DNA of 64,000 nt from Auriscalpium vulgare (lineage: Eukaryota; Basidiomycota; Agaricomycetes; Russulales; Auriscalpiaceae): assembly GCA_019915015.1 (NCBI GenBank), contig JAHBBC010000001.1:3596001-3660000 (forward strand). The letters run 5' to 3'. The translations under genes and the position numbers were made by a program. Under the pieces are notes generated by a model, which was given only the letters and a program-made list of their open reading frames with translations, was not told the DNA's origin and did no database searches. Below, piece by piece: positions 1-10,902 of this stretch (its first letter is position 1; each line of letters begins with the position of its first letter).

Positions 1-180
1 AGAACCATGCTAGTGCTATAGTTGAAGTGTGAGGATCCTGCAAGGTGCGGCAGGACCTGCTTAGCTAAGAATTACTGAAAAAGGCAGTTGGGACGACGCG
101 ACTTGACCGTGGGATCTATTTCCTAAAGCGACTTATAATGTGTTCACGTTTTGGCCTGACTTGGTTGAAGAAAGAAACGA

Positions 181-2995
181 TTAAGAGTAATCGTAACCGT
201 CATTATGGGTGGGATCGTAAAGGTCGTCCAAAGATGGGGCATCAAAGAATCTGTGGGCCACTGTGGGGTAGGTGTCAGGAACATGTGTGTGGTTTGACGT
301 TGATGGGCACCCACAGGTAGTAGGGTGGTAATGTGTCAGATACCAGATCCCTAGAGCGCTGGTGAGGGTACCGTGATGTGTGCGAGTGAGTGTCAGGGTC
401 CCGAAGACAATTGGAGTGCGTCTCCGACGAGTGTGGGGAGGTGTGCGATCGGATGCGCTGGTCGGAATGCGTGATCGGTCGGAGAGTCGTCGATGAGGGG
501 TCGGAGGCGCAGATGCGATGGTCGGAATGTGTGGACAAGTGGTGCGAGTGGTGCGATCAAGGCTGCGACCGCTGCGAGACGACAGAGTCAAGACTGCGAT
601 CTCCGAGGTCGCAAGACGGTCGGAGCAACAATGAGTCGTGCAGGCAACGACGCAGAGGCGTGTGGACGGTCGGAGGAGCGGGGGCGGTGGTCGGAAGATA
701 GGAATGAGTGGTGCGAGCACGCCAATCGATGTTGCGATCACTGCGGGACGAGCGGAACGCGACTGCGATCTCCGATGTCGCAAGACGGTCGGAGCGAAGT
801 GCGAGGGCAACGGCTAATGGGACGACGATGGAACAAGATGAGAGCGAGGAGAACGATAAGCTGAGTGTGGGACGACGACGACAAAGACAAAGGCAAAGGC
901 AAAGGCGACAGAGCTAGCCTCGAGCTAACTATACGATAGAGACGAGGCGTTATGGGCGTTGAATGAGATCTGAACCGTGCGGGGGGAACCGAATCTGTAT
1001 TGCAGCATGGATGCGACCGCTATTTATGTGTTTCGACCGCTACAGTACGAGTCCGATCGAGAATGGAGTCGGAACAAAGGAAAACGAGTCGGAACAAAAG
1101 CAAACGATGGTGCGCAAGTCGCACATGGTACAGACAATGGGGGAGAGTCCATAGAACATATCAGAAGGTCTGCGATGCTGTGGAGAACAATGTGGAGCAA
1201 GTGATCAGCGCTGTCAGGAGGGCAGTGCAAGCGCATGGAAAACGATCTGCGCTGTCAAGAAGTGTGGGAGAGACATCCTACAATGTCGAACAAGACAATA
1301 CGACCAGAACAGGAGACAATGGAGGTGTGGCGAATGGTAGAATGCACTCCGACGTGCGAGGGGGTCGCAGGTGAGTGTTGCGATCTTGCAACTCGTCGAA
1401 CAGTTGGAAGAATGCTCTGGTGTTGCGCGTGCGATGGTCGGAACGGTGGAGGGATAATCGGAGCGCTGGTCCGACCGCAGAACAATCGGGATCGAAGGAA
1501 TGTGGCGCAAACTCGAGAGCTGGGCTAGACAATGGTCGGAGGACAATGGCGCAACTGTGGGGGTACTCGGAAGTCGCAGAGACGTCGGAGAGACGTGGCA
1601 CACGTGCTGAAACGATGATCTCGATGATCGAAATGTCTGATGGAATTCCGACGCATTGTGACAACTGTGGGAGACGCTGTGCTCGAGGTCGCATGGCAGC
1701 AATCGGAACGATGAGCGAGTGGTCGGATGACTGCGTGTGATGCGTGCGACGGAGTTGCTGGTCCGAGCGTGGTGTCCAAGGTATGATTCTGATTGCGCGA
1801 CAGCTCTGCGAGACTCCAACGGTCGGAACTCTGGCTCCGATCTTGCGAGCGGTCGGAAGAACTAATCGAGTGGTCGGAGCACTGCTGCGTGACGCTGCGA
1901 TCTCCGGAATTGTGTATCTGTCGACTTGACGAAAGTGCGAAAATTCCGCAACGATCGCCTCGCAGCGCGGGGCGAGGCGTATCAACGTGTAGCTCGGTGC
2001 AAAGTCATCTTCAGTGAAGACATCCGGGTTGATAGGATTGAGTCCGCTCTTCCGCCATGCCGCCAAAATTGTAGCCTCCGTCAAGGTGTTGCGCTGCACG
2101 TCCATGTAGACCTTCACTACATCCTTCAATCCAACTTCAGGCTGTCCTGTTGAAGCACAGTTCGGACCATTGCTTGCAATGGTAGTTTGATGTCCAGCCA
2201 TTCTCGGAAGTTGCGACACTTCCCATGGTTTATTAGCCTCAGTTGCTGACCCGGAAAGAAGACGTACATTATGTCATTGTCAGTTTCGCCCCATTGCGGG
2301 AACATGTCAACGCCTGGGAAGACGAATCCCGGAAATGGATTTCGCTCGCAGTTTGCCCCTGGCTCCGCACAAACACACTCGATCACTGTTACAAGCTGTA
2401 GGTTTGAGCTCGACACCTTCAGCCGAATATGCTGTGAACAGGAAAAGAACGCCTTCTCTCGATTGCCTTTGCGCCCGCCACCCAGCTGGATACCCTTCTC
2501 GTCCATGTTGTAGACATTCTCCCACAGAATGTCGTTCTCAGCAAGGAACTCTTCGAGGAGCTTGAAGTGATGACTGGCTGTCGTGTGGTTAAAGGCCTGG
2601 GCGTGTTTGGGATCAATGCCGGTTGGCCGCGCCAGTGTCAGGCTCGGGTTACGCTGTAGAAACCGGGAGATCCACTTTTTGTTTGGAGTGCGTCCGCATA
2701 GCGAGTGTACCTTCTCGATAACTGTCTTCTTCGACACTGCATGACCAGTTTGCCCCATATGTGCAAGCCATTTGGTAAGCACAAGCTCCTGTGCATTATT
2801 AAGAAGTTGTTGGGACTCGTGGGCGGCACTGCGAGGGCGCGCGAGGCCGAGCAGACATCGACAGAGAGTGGATACAGGCACACCAAATTCGCGTGCAGCT
2901 GCAGCGGGAGTCATGTTTGTGGCTTTGATAGCATCGCAAGCGAGTTGTAGGTCGGATTCCGAGGTCGACGGCTGGGCGGCGCGCCTGGGAGGCAT
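181..2995 (-). pseudogene. Broken pogo/Tc1-type DDE transposase, interrupted by a solo LTR
   Basis: Reading leftward from an ATG at 2995, the first 289 codons show a psq-type helix-turn-helix (AAAREFGVPVSTLCR), a CENP-B-like DNA-binding segment and the start of the DDE catalytic domain (YNMDEKGIQLG, carrying the first Asp). The middle of the catalytic domain, with the usual DGHGSH and PPHTTHRLQPLD blocks, is missing. Near 2150 the frame changes, and a typical C-terminal block follows (AWRKSGLNPINPDVFTEDDF). The coding sequence stops at about 1985, where an LTR-like element is inserted, and resumes at 300 in an Asp/Tyr-rich tail ending DGYDYS and a stop at 181. It therefore carries an internal deletion, a frameshift and an insertion and cannot make active enzyme. 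Family assignment rests on recognised motifs. Related 3'-end sequence recurs at 11290-11440. Confidence 0.85.
301..1984 (-). mobile_element. Solo-LTR-like element 1 (minus), inserted in the transposase
   Basis: Read on the minus strand it starts TGATACGCC and ends GCCCATCA, so it has TG...CA termini. It is flanked by the tetranucleotide ACGT on both sides (297-300 and 1985-1988). Removing it joins the transposase C-terminus in frame. It is homologous along its length to the LTRs at 3981-6631 and 7175-10633, but at 1,684 bp it is longer than their roughly 1.29 kb, mostly through expansion of GGTCGGA-type short repeats. The TATA box of the other copies (TATAAATA) appears here as CATAAATA near 1021-1028. 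No gag or pol coding is associated with it. That it is a solo LTR is inferred from termini, duplication and TATA position. Confidence 0.75.
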
Positions 2996-3494
2996 CTAGG
3001 CGAGGAGGCGCGCATCCACAGGCGAAAAATCATCTCTTGATGTCGTGTGTCGGCTGATCCCGACCGACTCTCAATATTTCAGCCATCTGCCAACATGCCA
3101 ATGCGCCACGTCACGCAAACTCACGCCCTGCCACCTTCCTCACCTCCAAACCACAATACACTTGTAAGCGGCAAGACGTGCTGCGTCATAACCGTTACTC
3201 CAAAAGGCAGTTTAACAGAGAAGTTATATTCTCTGCCAACCAGCACTATATATGTAGCATTTCCCGACCATGCTGTAAGCTGTAGGCTTACACTCTTCCC
3301 CATTTTCAGACTTGGGGTTAATGGGCCAATGCACGCATGGCAGTACAATTACTCTTAATCATTTAGGGGGGAGGGGGGCTTGGCCATCCAATATACAAAT
3401 GACTGCCTGATGTAGTTATATACTTTTGGATATATTGCAGATATGCAGGCAAGCAAGTCTGTGACTGCATTGGGATCTTAGGGCAAAGCTGCGG
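2996..3494. other. Transposon 5' flank with a MITE; no gene
   Basis: This holds the upstream region of the broken transposase (2996-about 3160), the 130-bp MITE at 3163-3292 and AT-richer sequence up to the next LTR. Small open frames here have no recognisable content. Confidence 0.5.
3163..3292. mobile_element. 130-bp MITE-like element, copy 1
   Basis: It begins TGTAAGCGGCAAGACG and ends CTGTAGGCTTACA, giving short inverted termini TGTAAGC/GCTTACA. A second copy of exactly the same length lies at 11599-11728 with only a few substitutions. It has no coding capacity. No clear target duplication is visible. Confidence 0.7.
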
Positions 3495-3980
3495 TGATGG
3501 GCACCCACATGTAATTACTAATGTGTCTGAAACCAGATCCCTACTAGAGCACTCAAGAGGATATTGTGATGTGTATGAGCAAGTGTCAGGGAAGTGTTTT
3601 ATATATGTGTAGGGTGTGTGATTGGAGGTGATGATCAGAATGCGAGAGTGTTTGGAGAATTGTCAACAGCAGTCCAGATGTAAGAACATATGGTGCAAGT
3701 GACTGAGGGATCACATACTGCGTGTATAACCATTGAAGATGAAGAGACAAGTGAGGGGCAGTGCAAGCACATGGGAAATAATCTGTGCTGTCAAGAAGTC
3801 TGCGAGAAATGTCCTACAATATGGGACAAGACAATATGAATTGAATAGAAGACAATGGAAACGTGGCAAGCAATACTTAGGATGTGCTCCGATATGCAAG
3901 GGGGTCACAGGCAAGTGTGCTGCAATGTTGTAACACTGCAAATGCTCAGAGGAATGCACTGGAATGGTGTGTGCGACCGT

Positions 3981-6631
3981 TGACAAGCCCCGTCCCGCGC
4001 TGGGAGGGGATCTCGACTGTCTTTGCGCATTTTCGACCAAGTCCTCGGTCACGTGACCTCGGCCTTCCTGCGCCACGATCGGAACGCCCCGCCGACTCTC
4101 ACGCTGCTCGCACCACGCGCCCCCAGTCGCCACACGCTCACCAGCACAGCATTTCCCACGCCCGTCACGACGCATCAGATTTCCATCAGACTCGCACAGC
4201 CTGGTCGCGCGACAGCCACGCTCGGCGCTACGCAGCTCCGGAGCTCTCACGCCATCCGAGTACCGCCTCAGTCGCCCATTGTCTGCTCGCCCATTGTCCG
4301 CCCCACGATTCCGACTACCCCGACGTCCTCCGACTCAGTGCTACCGACTCGCCCGCTTCTCTCCGATGCGCACTAGCGCCTTACGACCCGCGCTACGCCC
4401 CCGCAGTCACGACGCGACTTGCGATCGACACGTGACCCAGTCGCGTCGGTAGTGTTGCGGGAAAAACCTCTGGCCAGTTTCCCCCCGGTAAGATACCAGT
4501 GGCGCTCCAGCCCGGGAGGTAAGAAACCGGTACATTACCAGGGAAATAGTCACGTGTTTTCTGTGTTCCCACGCCAACTACAGTAGCTTTTTTCGCGCCT
4601 GCGGCGCGATTGCCAGTGGTATACGTAGTAGTGCAACGGCACCCCCAGCCTACGCCATACTGTACGATAAAATTACAGAAAATCGGAAAAATATTCACTT
4701 TGGCTTCTGTGGAAGTGTAGGCCGTCTATCGCAGCAGCGCGCGCCCTCCTAGCTCAGCAATTGAAGCCCGGATAGTGGCCCGAAGTAAGCATCCTCGAAA
4801 GGGTTTCATTGTCCCAGTACTGACACGTATTAGCAAGGCTTGCTTTGAACAAATTTATTAGAAGGTTGGCAACGTGAGTACGGAATAAGGATAACAGAGA
4901 GCAGAGCCCTCGCACCACGCGTGGTGATATACTTACGGGAAGTGCTGCAGACGTGGGGTCAGATATCTCATGCACATGCGCAGCCGCGTACGAACTGTTC
5001 GTGATGCCAGTGAGCAGAGCAATTTGACAGGTTATGACTCGGAGCCAGCGCGGCCACAAGCACCTCCAGCCCCCACACAGCGCAGCAACGCGGTCCTCAC
5101 GACTCGGATGACGTGGGTGTCATCCCAGTTTCGCATGCGCTCCATGACGACACCGGCGACAACGAGCTCGCGTTCAGTGGGCTTGTCTGCGGAGGGGTGT
5201 CGCATGCTCAGATGCGTGGCGCGAAGTACTTGCGCAGCCCCGTCTGTCTTCACGAATTCCGCGGCGCGTGTTCATCGGCGCACTAGGCCTCTTTGCAATC
5301 GTCCACTAAAACCTGTGTTTCTCGTGGTCATTGTGATGTGTGCTCATGGTCGGGTTGGAAAAGCCCAGGGGTACGGGGTCTGCTGTTGTGGTGAAAGCAA
5401 GAAGTAGGTGTGGCTGGTAGTGCCCAAGGAGTGTGAGTGGCGAAGGTGTGCGCAAGCCTGGCGAGAAGCAGTCAAGCAGCGTGATCAATCAGATGTTGTC
5501 TGCGTGAAAGTGTGCTAGGATGTAGCTAGGATGCTCACAAATGTAGCTTCAACGCAACTCCCTCCCGCCGGAATGTGGAGGACTTACGCCCGCCGCTTCT
5601 GCATACAGGTTTCAAGACAGATTGACGGCTGGGGACCGCGAGGTCCGTGTGCCGGGCCGGCCGACACGTCACGTGCTTGAGGTATTATACCGGGTCCATT
5701 GGGCCCTAGGATGGGGTAGGTAAGATACCGGTACTTTACAGGTATAATACCGGGGAAAAACTGTTTCGGGGAAAAACCTGGGTTTTTCCCGCAACCCTAG
5801 CGACGCGCGTCGGGAGTGTGGCACTCCGAACGTTCGCAATCGGACGACGCAGCCTCGTGCCCACATCATCGGACCACCGTTATCGCGCTCGATATGGCGC
5901 TCCTTGTCGATTCCCGCGCTCCCCGACGCTGTTTCCCGCAGTCGACGACAGAGCGGATCGTTTCCCGCGCCGTTTCCTTTATCCCCTGACAGCGCTGATC
6001 GTTCGCTCGACATCGTCCCCCGCCTCGTTCCTCGTCGTCTGACCGTCGCATGACTCTCGCACATTGTCCGCACCATTTGATACGACGCCGCTATCTTTTC
6101 TTTTGTCTTTCCGATGTTTCCGTACTTACTCGATCGGACACGCACTGTACTCGTCGCAACGTATAAATAGTCGTCGGATACTCTGCGAAATGCAAGTTAC
6201 GTTCCCCCCTCATCGCTCCGAGCACAAGTCGTGCACTCTCGCCCTCGTCATATCGTATAGCGGTCAACATTGGTTGACTGCTCTCGCGCCTCAGCCTCAG
6301 TCATCGCCTTAGCCTTTGTTCTTGCTTCCCGTCTTATCGCCCTCATCTTGTTCCATCGTTGTTGCCCCTTTGCCCGAGTCCTCGATCGCAGTCGCGTTGC
6401 AGTCTTCCGACGTCGTACGTCGAAGTCTTGCTTTCCGATCGGTCGGAGAGTCGATCGATCGCCTTGTTGCTGCTGCGCTCTCGATCGGATCGTAGTACGA
6501 TTGATTGGAGACGGTCGTCGCTTACTCCGGGACTCCTGACGCTCGCTCGCACACACACCGACATCTCTGCAGCGCTCTAGAGATTGGTGCTACGTTACGC
6601 ATTCTGCCCTACTACCTGGTTGTGTCCATCA
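3981..6631 (+). mobile_element. Solo-LTR-like element 2 (plus), split by a hAT-like insertion
   Basis: It starts TGACAAGCCCCG and ends GTGTCCATCA (TG...CA). CCGT lies on both sides (3977-3980 and 6632-6635). After removing the insertion at about 4450-5805 plus one target duplication, the LTR is about 1.29 kb, agreeing with LTR 4. A TATAAATA box lies at 6162-6169, about 460 bp before the 3' end, where a promoter would sit in an LTR. It is inserted into LTR 3. No internal retrotransposon genes are present. Confidence 0.75.
4450..5805. mobile_element. Non-autonomous hAT-like TIR element inside LTR 2
   Basis: The left end TAGTGTTGCGGGAAAAACC is matched inverted at 5781-5799, with one mismatch over 19 bp and 13 bp perfect (TGCGGGAAAAACC). 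The octamer CGCGTCGG occurs immediately left (4442-4449) and right (5806-5813), a good 8-bp target duplication, although six extra bases (5800-5805) separate the right TIR from it. Subterminal regions repeat GGTAAGATACC-type words in inverted orientation. Eight-bp duplications and TIRs beginning TAG are typical of hAT elements. No transposase motif is readable in the interior, so the element looks non-autonomous. Confidence 0.65.
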
Positions 6632-7910
6632 CCGTTGGAGCCAGTGGAGCAATAATTGGAATGCTGGCGCAATCACAGAACAATCGGGATCAGAGAAATG
6701 CAGCATGAGCTTGAGAGCTGAGCTGGACATGGTCGGACAACAATGGCGTGACTGTTAACATACTCGGCAGTCACAGAGTTATCGGAGCAGTGTGGCAAAC
6801 ATGTTCTAACAACGATCTCGATGATTGAAATTTCCTATGAAATCCCGCCAAGTTGTAACAGCTGTGGCCCGAGATGCTGTGCTCTGAGTCAAGGTTGTAG
6901 GGTTACAGTCAAAACAATGTGTGAGTGGTCGAATGACTGCATGTGCGGTGTGTGACTGAGTCGATGGTCTGAGTGTGGTGTCCAAGGTATGATTCCGATC
7001 ACGCGAATGCCCTACGAGACTCCAACGGTTAGAACTCTGGCTCTGATCTTGTGAGCGTTGGGCGACACTAAATAGGTGGTGGGAGCTCGTCTGTGCGACT
7101 CTCCGACCTCCTGAATCACATGACTGTCAACTTGTCAAAAGTGCAAACAATGGTGAATGATTGCCTCGCAGCGCTGACAAGCCTCGTCCCGCACTGAGAG
7201 GGGATCTTGACTGTCTTTTTGCATTTTCGACCAAGTCCTCGGTCACGTGACCTCGGCCTTCCTGCGCCACGATCGGAACGCCCCGCCAACTCCCACGCTG
7301 CTTGCACTAAGCGCCCGACCGCACACCCCATCGCCACACGCCCGCCAGCACAGCATTTCCCACACCTGTCACGACACATCAATTTCCATCAGATGCGCAC
7401 CGCCCGGTCGCACGACAGCCACGCTCGGCGCTACGCAACGCCGGTGCTCTCACGCCATCCGAGTACCGCCTCAGTCACCCATTGTTCGCCACCGCATTGT
7501 CTACACCATTGTCCCGATCGCTCCGACATCCCCCGACCCAGCGCCCTCGACTTGACGACTCCCCTACGACACATCCCAACGCCTAGCGACACGCGTCTCC
7601 AATCCGACTCCATGCATGCCTTGCGATCGACGTGCCGACCACCCACGGCACGAATCGGAAGCGTCGCTTTCCGAACATTCGCGATCGGAAGGCGCATCCT
7701 CGTGTCCTTGTTATTGGACCGCCGTTATCGTGCTCGATATGGCGCACCTTGTCTATTCCCGCACTCCCCGATGCTGTTTCCCATAGTCGACAACAGAGCA
7801 GATCGTTTCCCGCACCGCTTCCTTTGTCCTTTGACAGCGCTGATCATTCGCTTGACATCGTCCCCCGCCTCGTTCCTCGTCGTCTGACCGTCGCATGACT
7901 CTCGCACATT

Positions 7911-10073
7911 CACCGGACTTTGGGGTCTAAAACCAGCAGCGGGAATTCATAGGATTTAGGTTATATCCGTATCTATCACATGAATATCAGTAGGGTCCAC
8001 AATTCTCAGACCTCTTCCTGCAAATGTCCTGCGTACAGTGCACCTGACCTGTCGCGTCGCTCCAATCCAGCCACGTCGATGACGTGCGCGCGTGCAGGTT
8101 GCTCATCTCTCGCTGCATTGGGCGAAGTCGAAATCACATGCGGGAACGAGCAGAGCAAATCCTTCCAAGTTGTGCGCGCGCTGGCAGCCGTTCACTCCCG
8201 ACCACCACCACCCGAGTCTCTGCGCGCAGCGTCCGCCGCAGATCCCCTGCCCTACTCTCCTGCTAGTGATTCCAGGCTGACGCGATCTGTGCTGAGAGGT
8301 GCTGAGCTTTTGGCTTTGAGGCTGTGCTCCGACCTGGTGCTACGGCTATCTGGGCTGACTTGCTTGGACATGCGCCGGTCCACTTACTGACATTCCGAAC
8401 AGCACGCCCACCGCACAGTCCACTCAAGTACATAACTCTCCATGTGCACGCGCTGCACGAGTTCTACCGCGATGCCGCGATGCTGCCTGCGCCGAACCTC
8501 CACCAACATGCCGCGCCTACGCGCCTCGCGCCTGTCCAAGGTTGCATACGGTCAATAGGCGGCCTACGACCACGTTGAGGTACGTGAAGGAGAATGGGGC
8601 AGGGCTGGCCACTGGAGCTGGGATAGGCGTGCAATGACAATTCAGGTGCGTAGCATTCACGCGCTTCCTCTGACGATGACTCACAACTGGATGACGACGA
8701 CAGATCCCCTCTCATGTCTCACGATGCTATTGTGATAGCGACGAAGACTTCGAGCGCCAGCCAACGTGGACGGCAGTCACTCAGTACGTTCCTCATCTGC
8801 GGCGTGTGAGTAGCCGGGGCGAGCGACTGGAGCACGGCGACAGCGACGGGTCAACGTCGACGCGCACGCGCTGATAGGTGCGCTAATCCTTTTGGCTTTT
8901 GTGTAGCCAATATACTTACTGTAGACGGTACTCCACACTCCCCGCAACGGTTCCGACGCCGACGCCTCGTGTTGAATGACAACACCACCAAACGAGGACG
9001 GGCGCACACCAACGACACCAATGACGACGACACCGAAGAGGACGACTTCGATGCGAGGACATTGAATGTCGACGACGAGGACGGTATCGACGACGACACG
9101 TCAACGAGGATGTTGATGACGATGACGTGGCGCGCCGACACGCGCGATGACAATGCCAACAACGCAGACAAAGAGGTCGGGCGCGCGGAGACTAGGCCGT
9201 CGGCGACGCCGCCGATAAAGAGAACAGGCGCTCGAAGACGACGCGGCTGCCCGCAGCGCGCGGGTAGCACCTGTACATACAGGCCCCCGTATTTCATCGT
9301 GCACGAGCACGGGGCGTCTCCGCTTTCTGCGGGGCCGATTTTGCAGTATACTCCAACGCAAAATGGTATCGACGGGACCCGACAACGAGACCCGCACGTC
9401 CCCCTTATCCATCCCACCTGTTCATCATCCCCCAACAACGCTCCCTGCACACGCCTCTCCGCAAAGGCTTCATCGGGAACAATGCGAACTGCTGGACGGC
9501 GGGCGCCGTCATCCTGCTCGCGGCGCTCGAGCGCGCCTTTGGCCCCGGCAAGTCTTGTCTCATCACGACAATGCAGGCCGTCTCTGGCGCGGGATACCCC
9601 GGCGTGCCCTCGCTCTACATCCTCGACAACATTGTGCCGTACATCTCCGGCGAGGAGAAGATGCAGTGGGAGACACTCAAAATCTCTCGGTGCGCGGGCA
9701 CGCCGCTGCGCATCTCCGCGTCGTGCACAGGCGCCGGGCGGGCACCTGTACATACACAAACATCCTTCATGACTCCCTATCGTTGTATGTTTCTTCTTGT
9801 AGTCCTCCGCAGTACATATTATTATTGTGATCAATATATCGATTTTATGTGAATATCCGGAGCTACTGCGAGCCGCGGGGGAGGAGGAGCAGGGGCCGCC
9901 GGGCGGCGCCGGCCATTGCCGAGCTCGGTATATGCATCTGATGTACTTAAAAAGGTCAGACATTCCGAAGAATGTCTGGAAGATGTCAGATGCAGATGTA
10001 CGTCGTATATACATGGGATACTGGCTATATCTTACGAACATCTGAAGCTGAGATTAGACCCCAAAGTCCGGTG
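7911..10073. mobile_element. TIR element carrying a captured host gene fragment (Pack-type)
   Basis: The termini are a perfect 20-bp inverted repeat: CACCGGACTTTGGGG... at 7911-7930 and its complement at 10054-10073. TT is present on both outer flanks, compatible with a 2-bp target duplication. The element splits LTR 4 at the boundary seen intact in LTR 2 near 6060-6080. The interior (2,163 bp) shows no transposase motif; it holds Asp-rich CGACGA repeats near 9000-9120 and a fragment of a host dehydrogenase gene at 9390-9735. The CAC start and short duplication suggest a CACTA-like origin, but this is uncertain. Confidence 0.7.
9390..9735 (+). pseudogene. Captured aspartate-semialdehyde dehydrogenase fragment
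   Basis: One frame reads SHLFIIPQQRSLH, then KGFIGNNANCWTAG, then TTMQAVSGAGYPGVPS and LDNIVPYISGEEKMQWETLKI. This is the central block of fungal aspartate-semialdehyde dehydrogenase (HOM2 family, homoserine/methionine/threonine pathway), including the NANC segment with the catalytic Cys; the residue after Cys, normally Ser, is Trp. Homology fades before 9390 and after about 9735, so there is no N-terminal NADP-binding domain and no C-terminal half. It is therefore a gene fragment, not a gene. It lies inside the TIR element at 7911-10073, which explains its transport. Confidence 0.8.
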
Positions 10074-10902
10074 TTGATACGACACCGCTATTGTTTCTTT
10101 TGTCTTTCCGATGCCTCCGTACTTACTCAATCGGATACGCAATGTACTCGTCGCAACGTATAAATAGTTGTCGGATACTCTGTGCAATGCAAGTTATGTT
10201 CCCCCCTCATCGCTCCGAGCACAAGTCGTGCACTCTCGTCTTCGTCGTATCGTATAGCGGTCAACATCGGTTGACTGCGCTCGCGCCTTAGCCTCAGTCA
10301 TTGCCTCAGCCTTAGTTCTCGCCTCCCGTCTTATCGCTCTCATCTTGTTCCATCGTTGTTGCCCTTTGCCCGAGTCCCCGATCGCAGTCGCGTCGCAGCC
10401 TTCCGACGTCGCACGTTGAAGTCTTGCTTTCCAATCGGTGGGAGAGTCGATCGATCGCCTTGTAGTCACTGCGCTTTCGATCTCGATCGGATCGCAGTAC
10501 GCTTGATCGGAGACGGTCGTCGCTTACTCCGGGACTCCTGACGCTTGCTTGCACACACACCGACATCTCTGCAGCGCTCTAGGGATTGGTGCTACGTTAC
10601 GCATTCCGCCCTACTACCTGGTCATGTCCATCAGCGCGGAGCGGAGCGTATCATCAGCCACGTGACTGCACTTGGTAGACCTGGGTCTACACACAGGTGG
10701 TAAATATGCACTGGCTAATACATCACAATTCCTGCAGACTCCAGTACTCTTACCATTGTCTGTGCATTTATTGTAGCTTTCTGATGATATATAATATGTG
10801 TGCATTGCATCAGGGAAAACGCTGATTGAAAGAGCAAAATGTATTATAGGGCAGGGTGAGATGGAAGGTTGATAGAGACTATAAGCAAGTGCTATATATG
10901 TA

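Larger units (their letters stand above)
7175..10633 (+). mobile_element. Solo-LTR-like element 4 (plus), split by a gene-carrying TIR element
   Basis: It starts TGACAAGCCTCG and ends ATGTCCATCA, with GCGC on both sides (7171-7174 and 10634-10637). Subtracting the inserted element (7911-10073) leaves 1,296 bp, within about 10 bp of LTR 2. A TATAAATA box lies at 10159-10166. It interrupts LTR 3 a few bases from that element's end and faces it head-to-head, so 6636-7174 and 7175-7650 form a long imperfect inverted repeat. Confidence 0.75.
3495..10653 (-). mobile_element. Solo-LTR-like element 3 (minus), the oldest layer of the nest
   Basis: The pieces are 3495-3980, 6636-7174 and 10638-10653. 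They rejoin exactly across the two younger LTR insertions: at the second break, CGCAGCGC joins to GGAGCGGAGCGTATCA, matching the equivalent end of LTR 1. It begins TGATGGGC and ends GCGTATCA. Total length is only about 1.04 kb, so part of the TATA-side segment is deleted. It is visibly poorer in CpG and richer in TpG/CpA than the younger copies, which fits its position as host of the others. No matching target duplication was found at its outer ends. Confidence 0.65.

Noticed and set aside
181..810. A 209-codon minus-strand frame at the left edge
   Set aside because: Only its last 38 or so codons are real, as the transposase C-terminus. The rest is LTR sequence read through by chance.
4970..5407. 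A 145-codon frame inside the hAT-like element as a transposase
   Set aside because: There is no hAT dimerisation or catalytic motif and no hydrophobic core pattern; it looks like chance coding.
8851..10041. A 396-codon minus-strand frame
   Set aside because: It runs antisense to the captured dehydrogenase fragment and through CGACGA repeats. Composition is Arg/Ser-rich with no domain.
3981..10633. A complete LTR retrotransposon with LTRs 2 and 4 as its ends
   Set aside because: The two LTRs are in direct orientation, but the DNA between them is the remainder of LTR 3, not gag/pol, and each has its own different target duplication.
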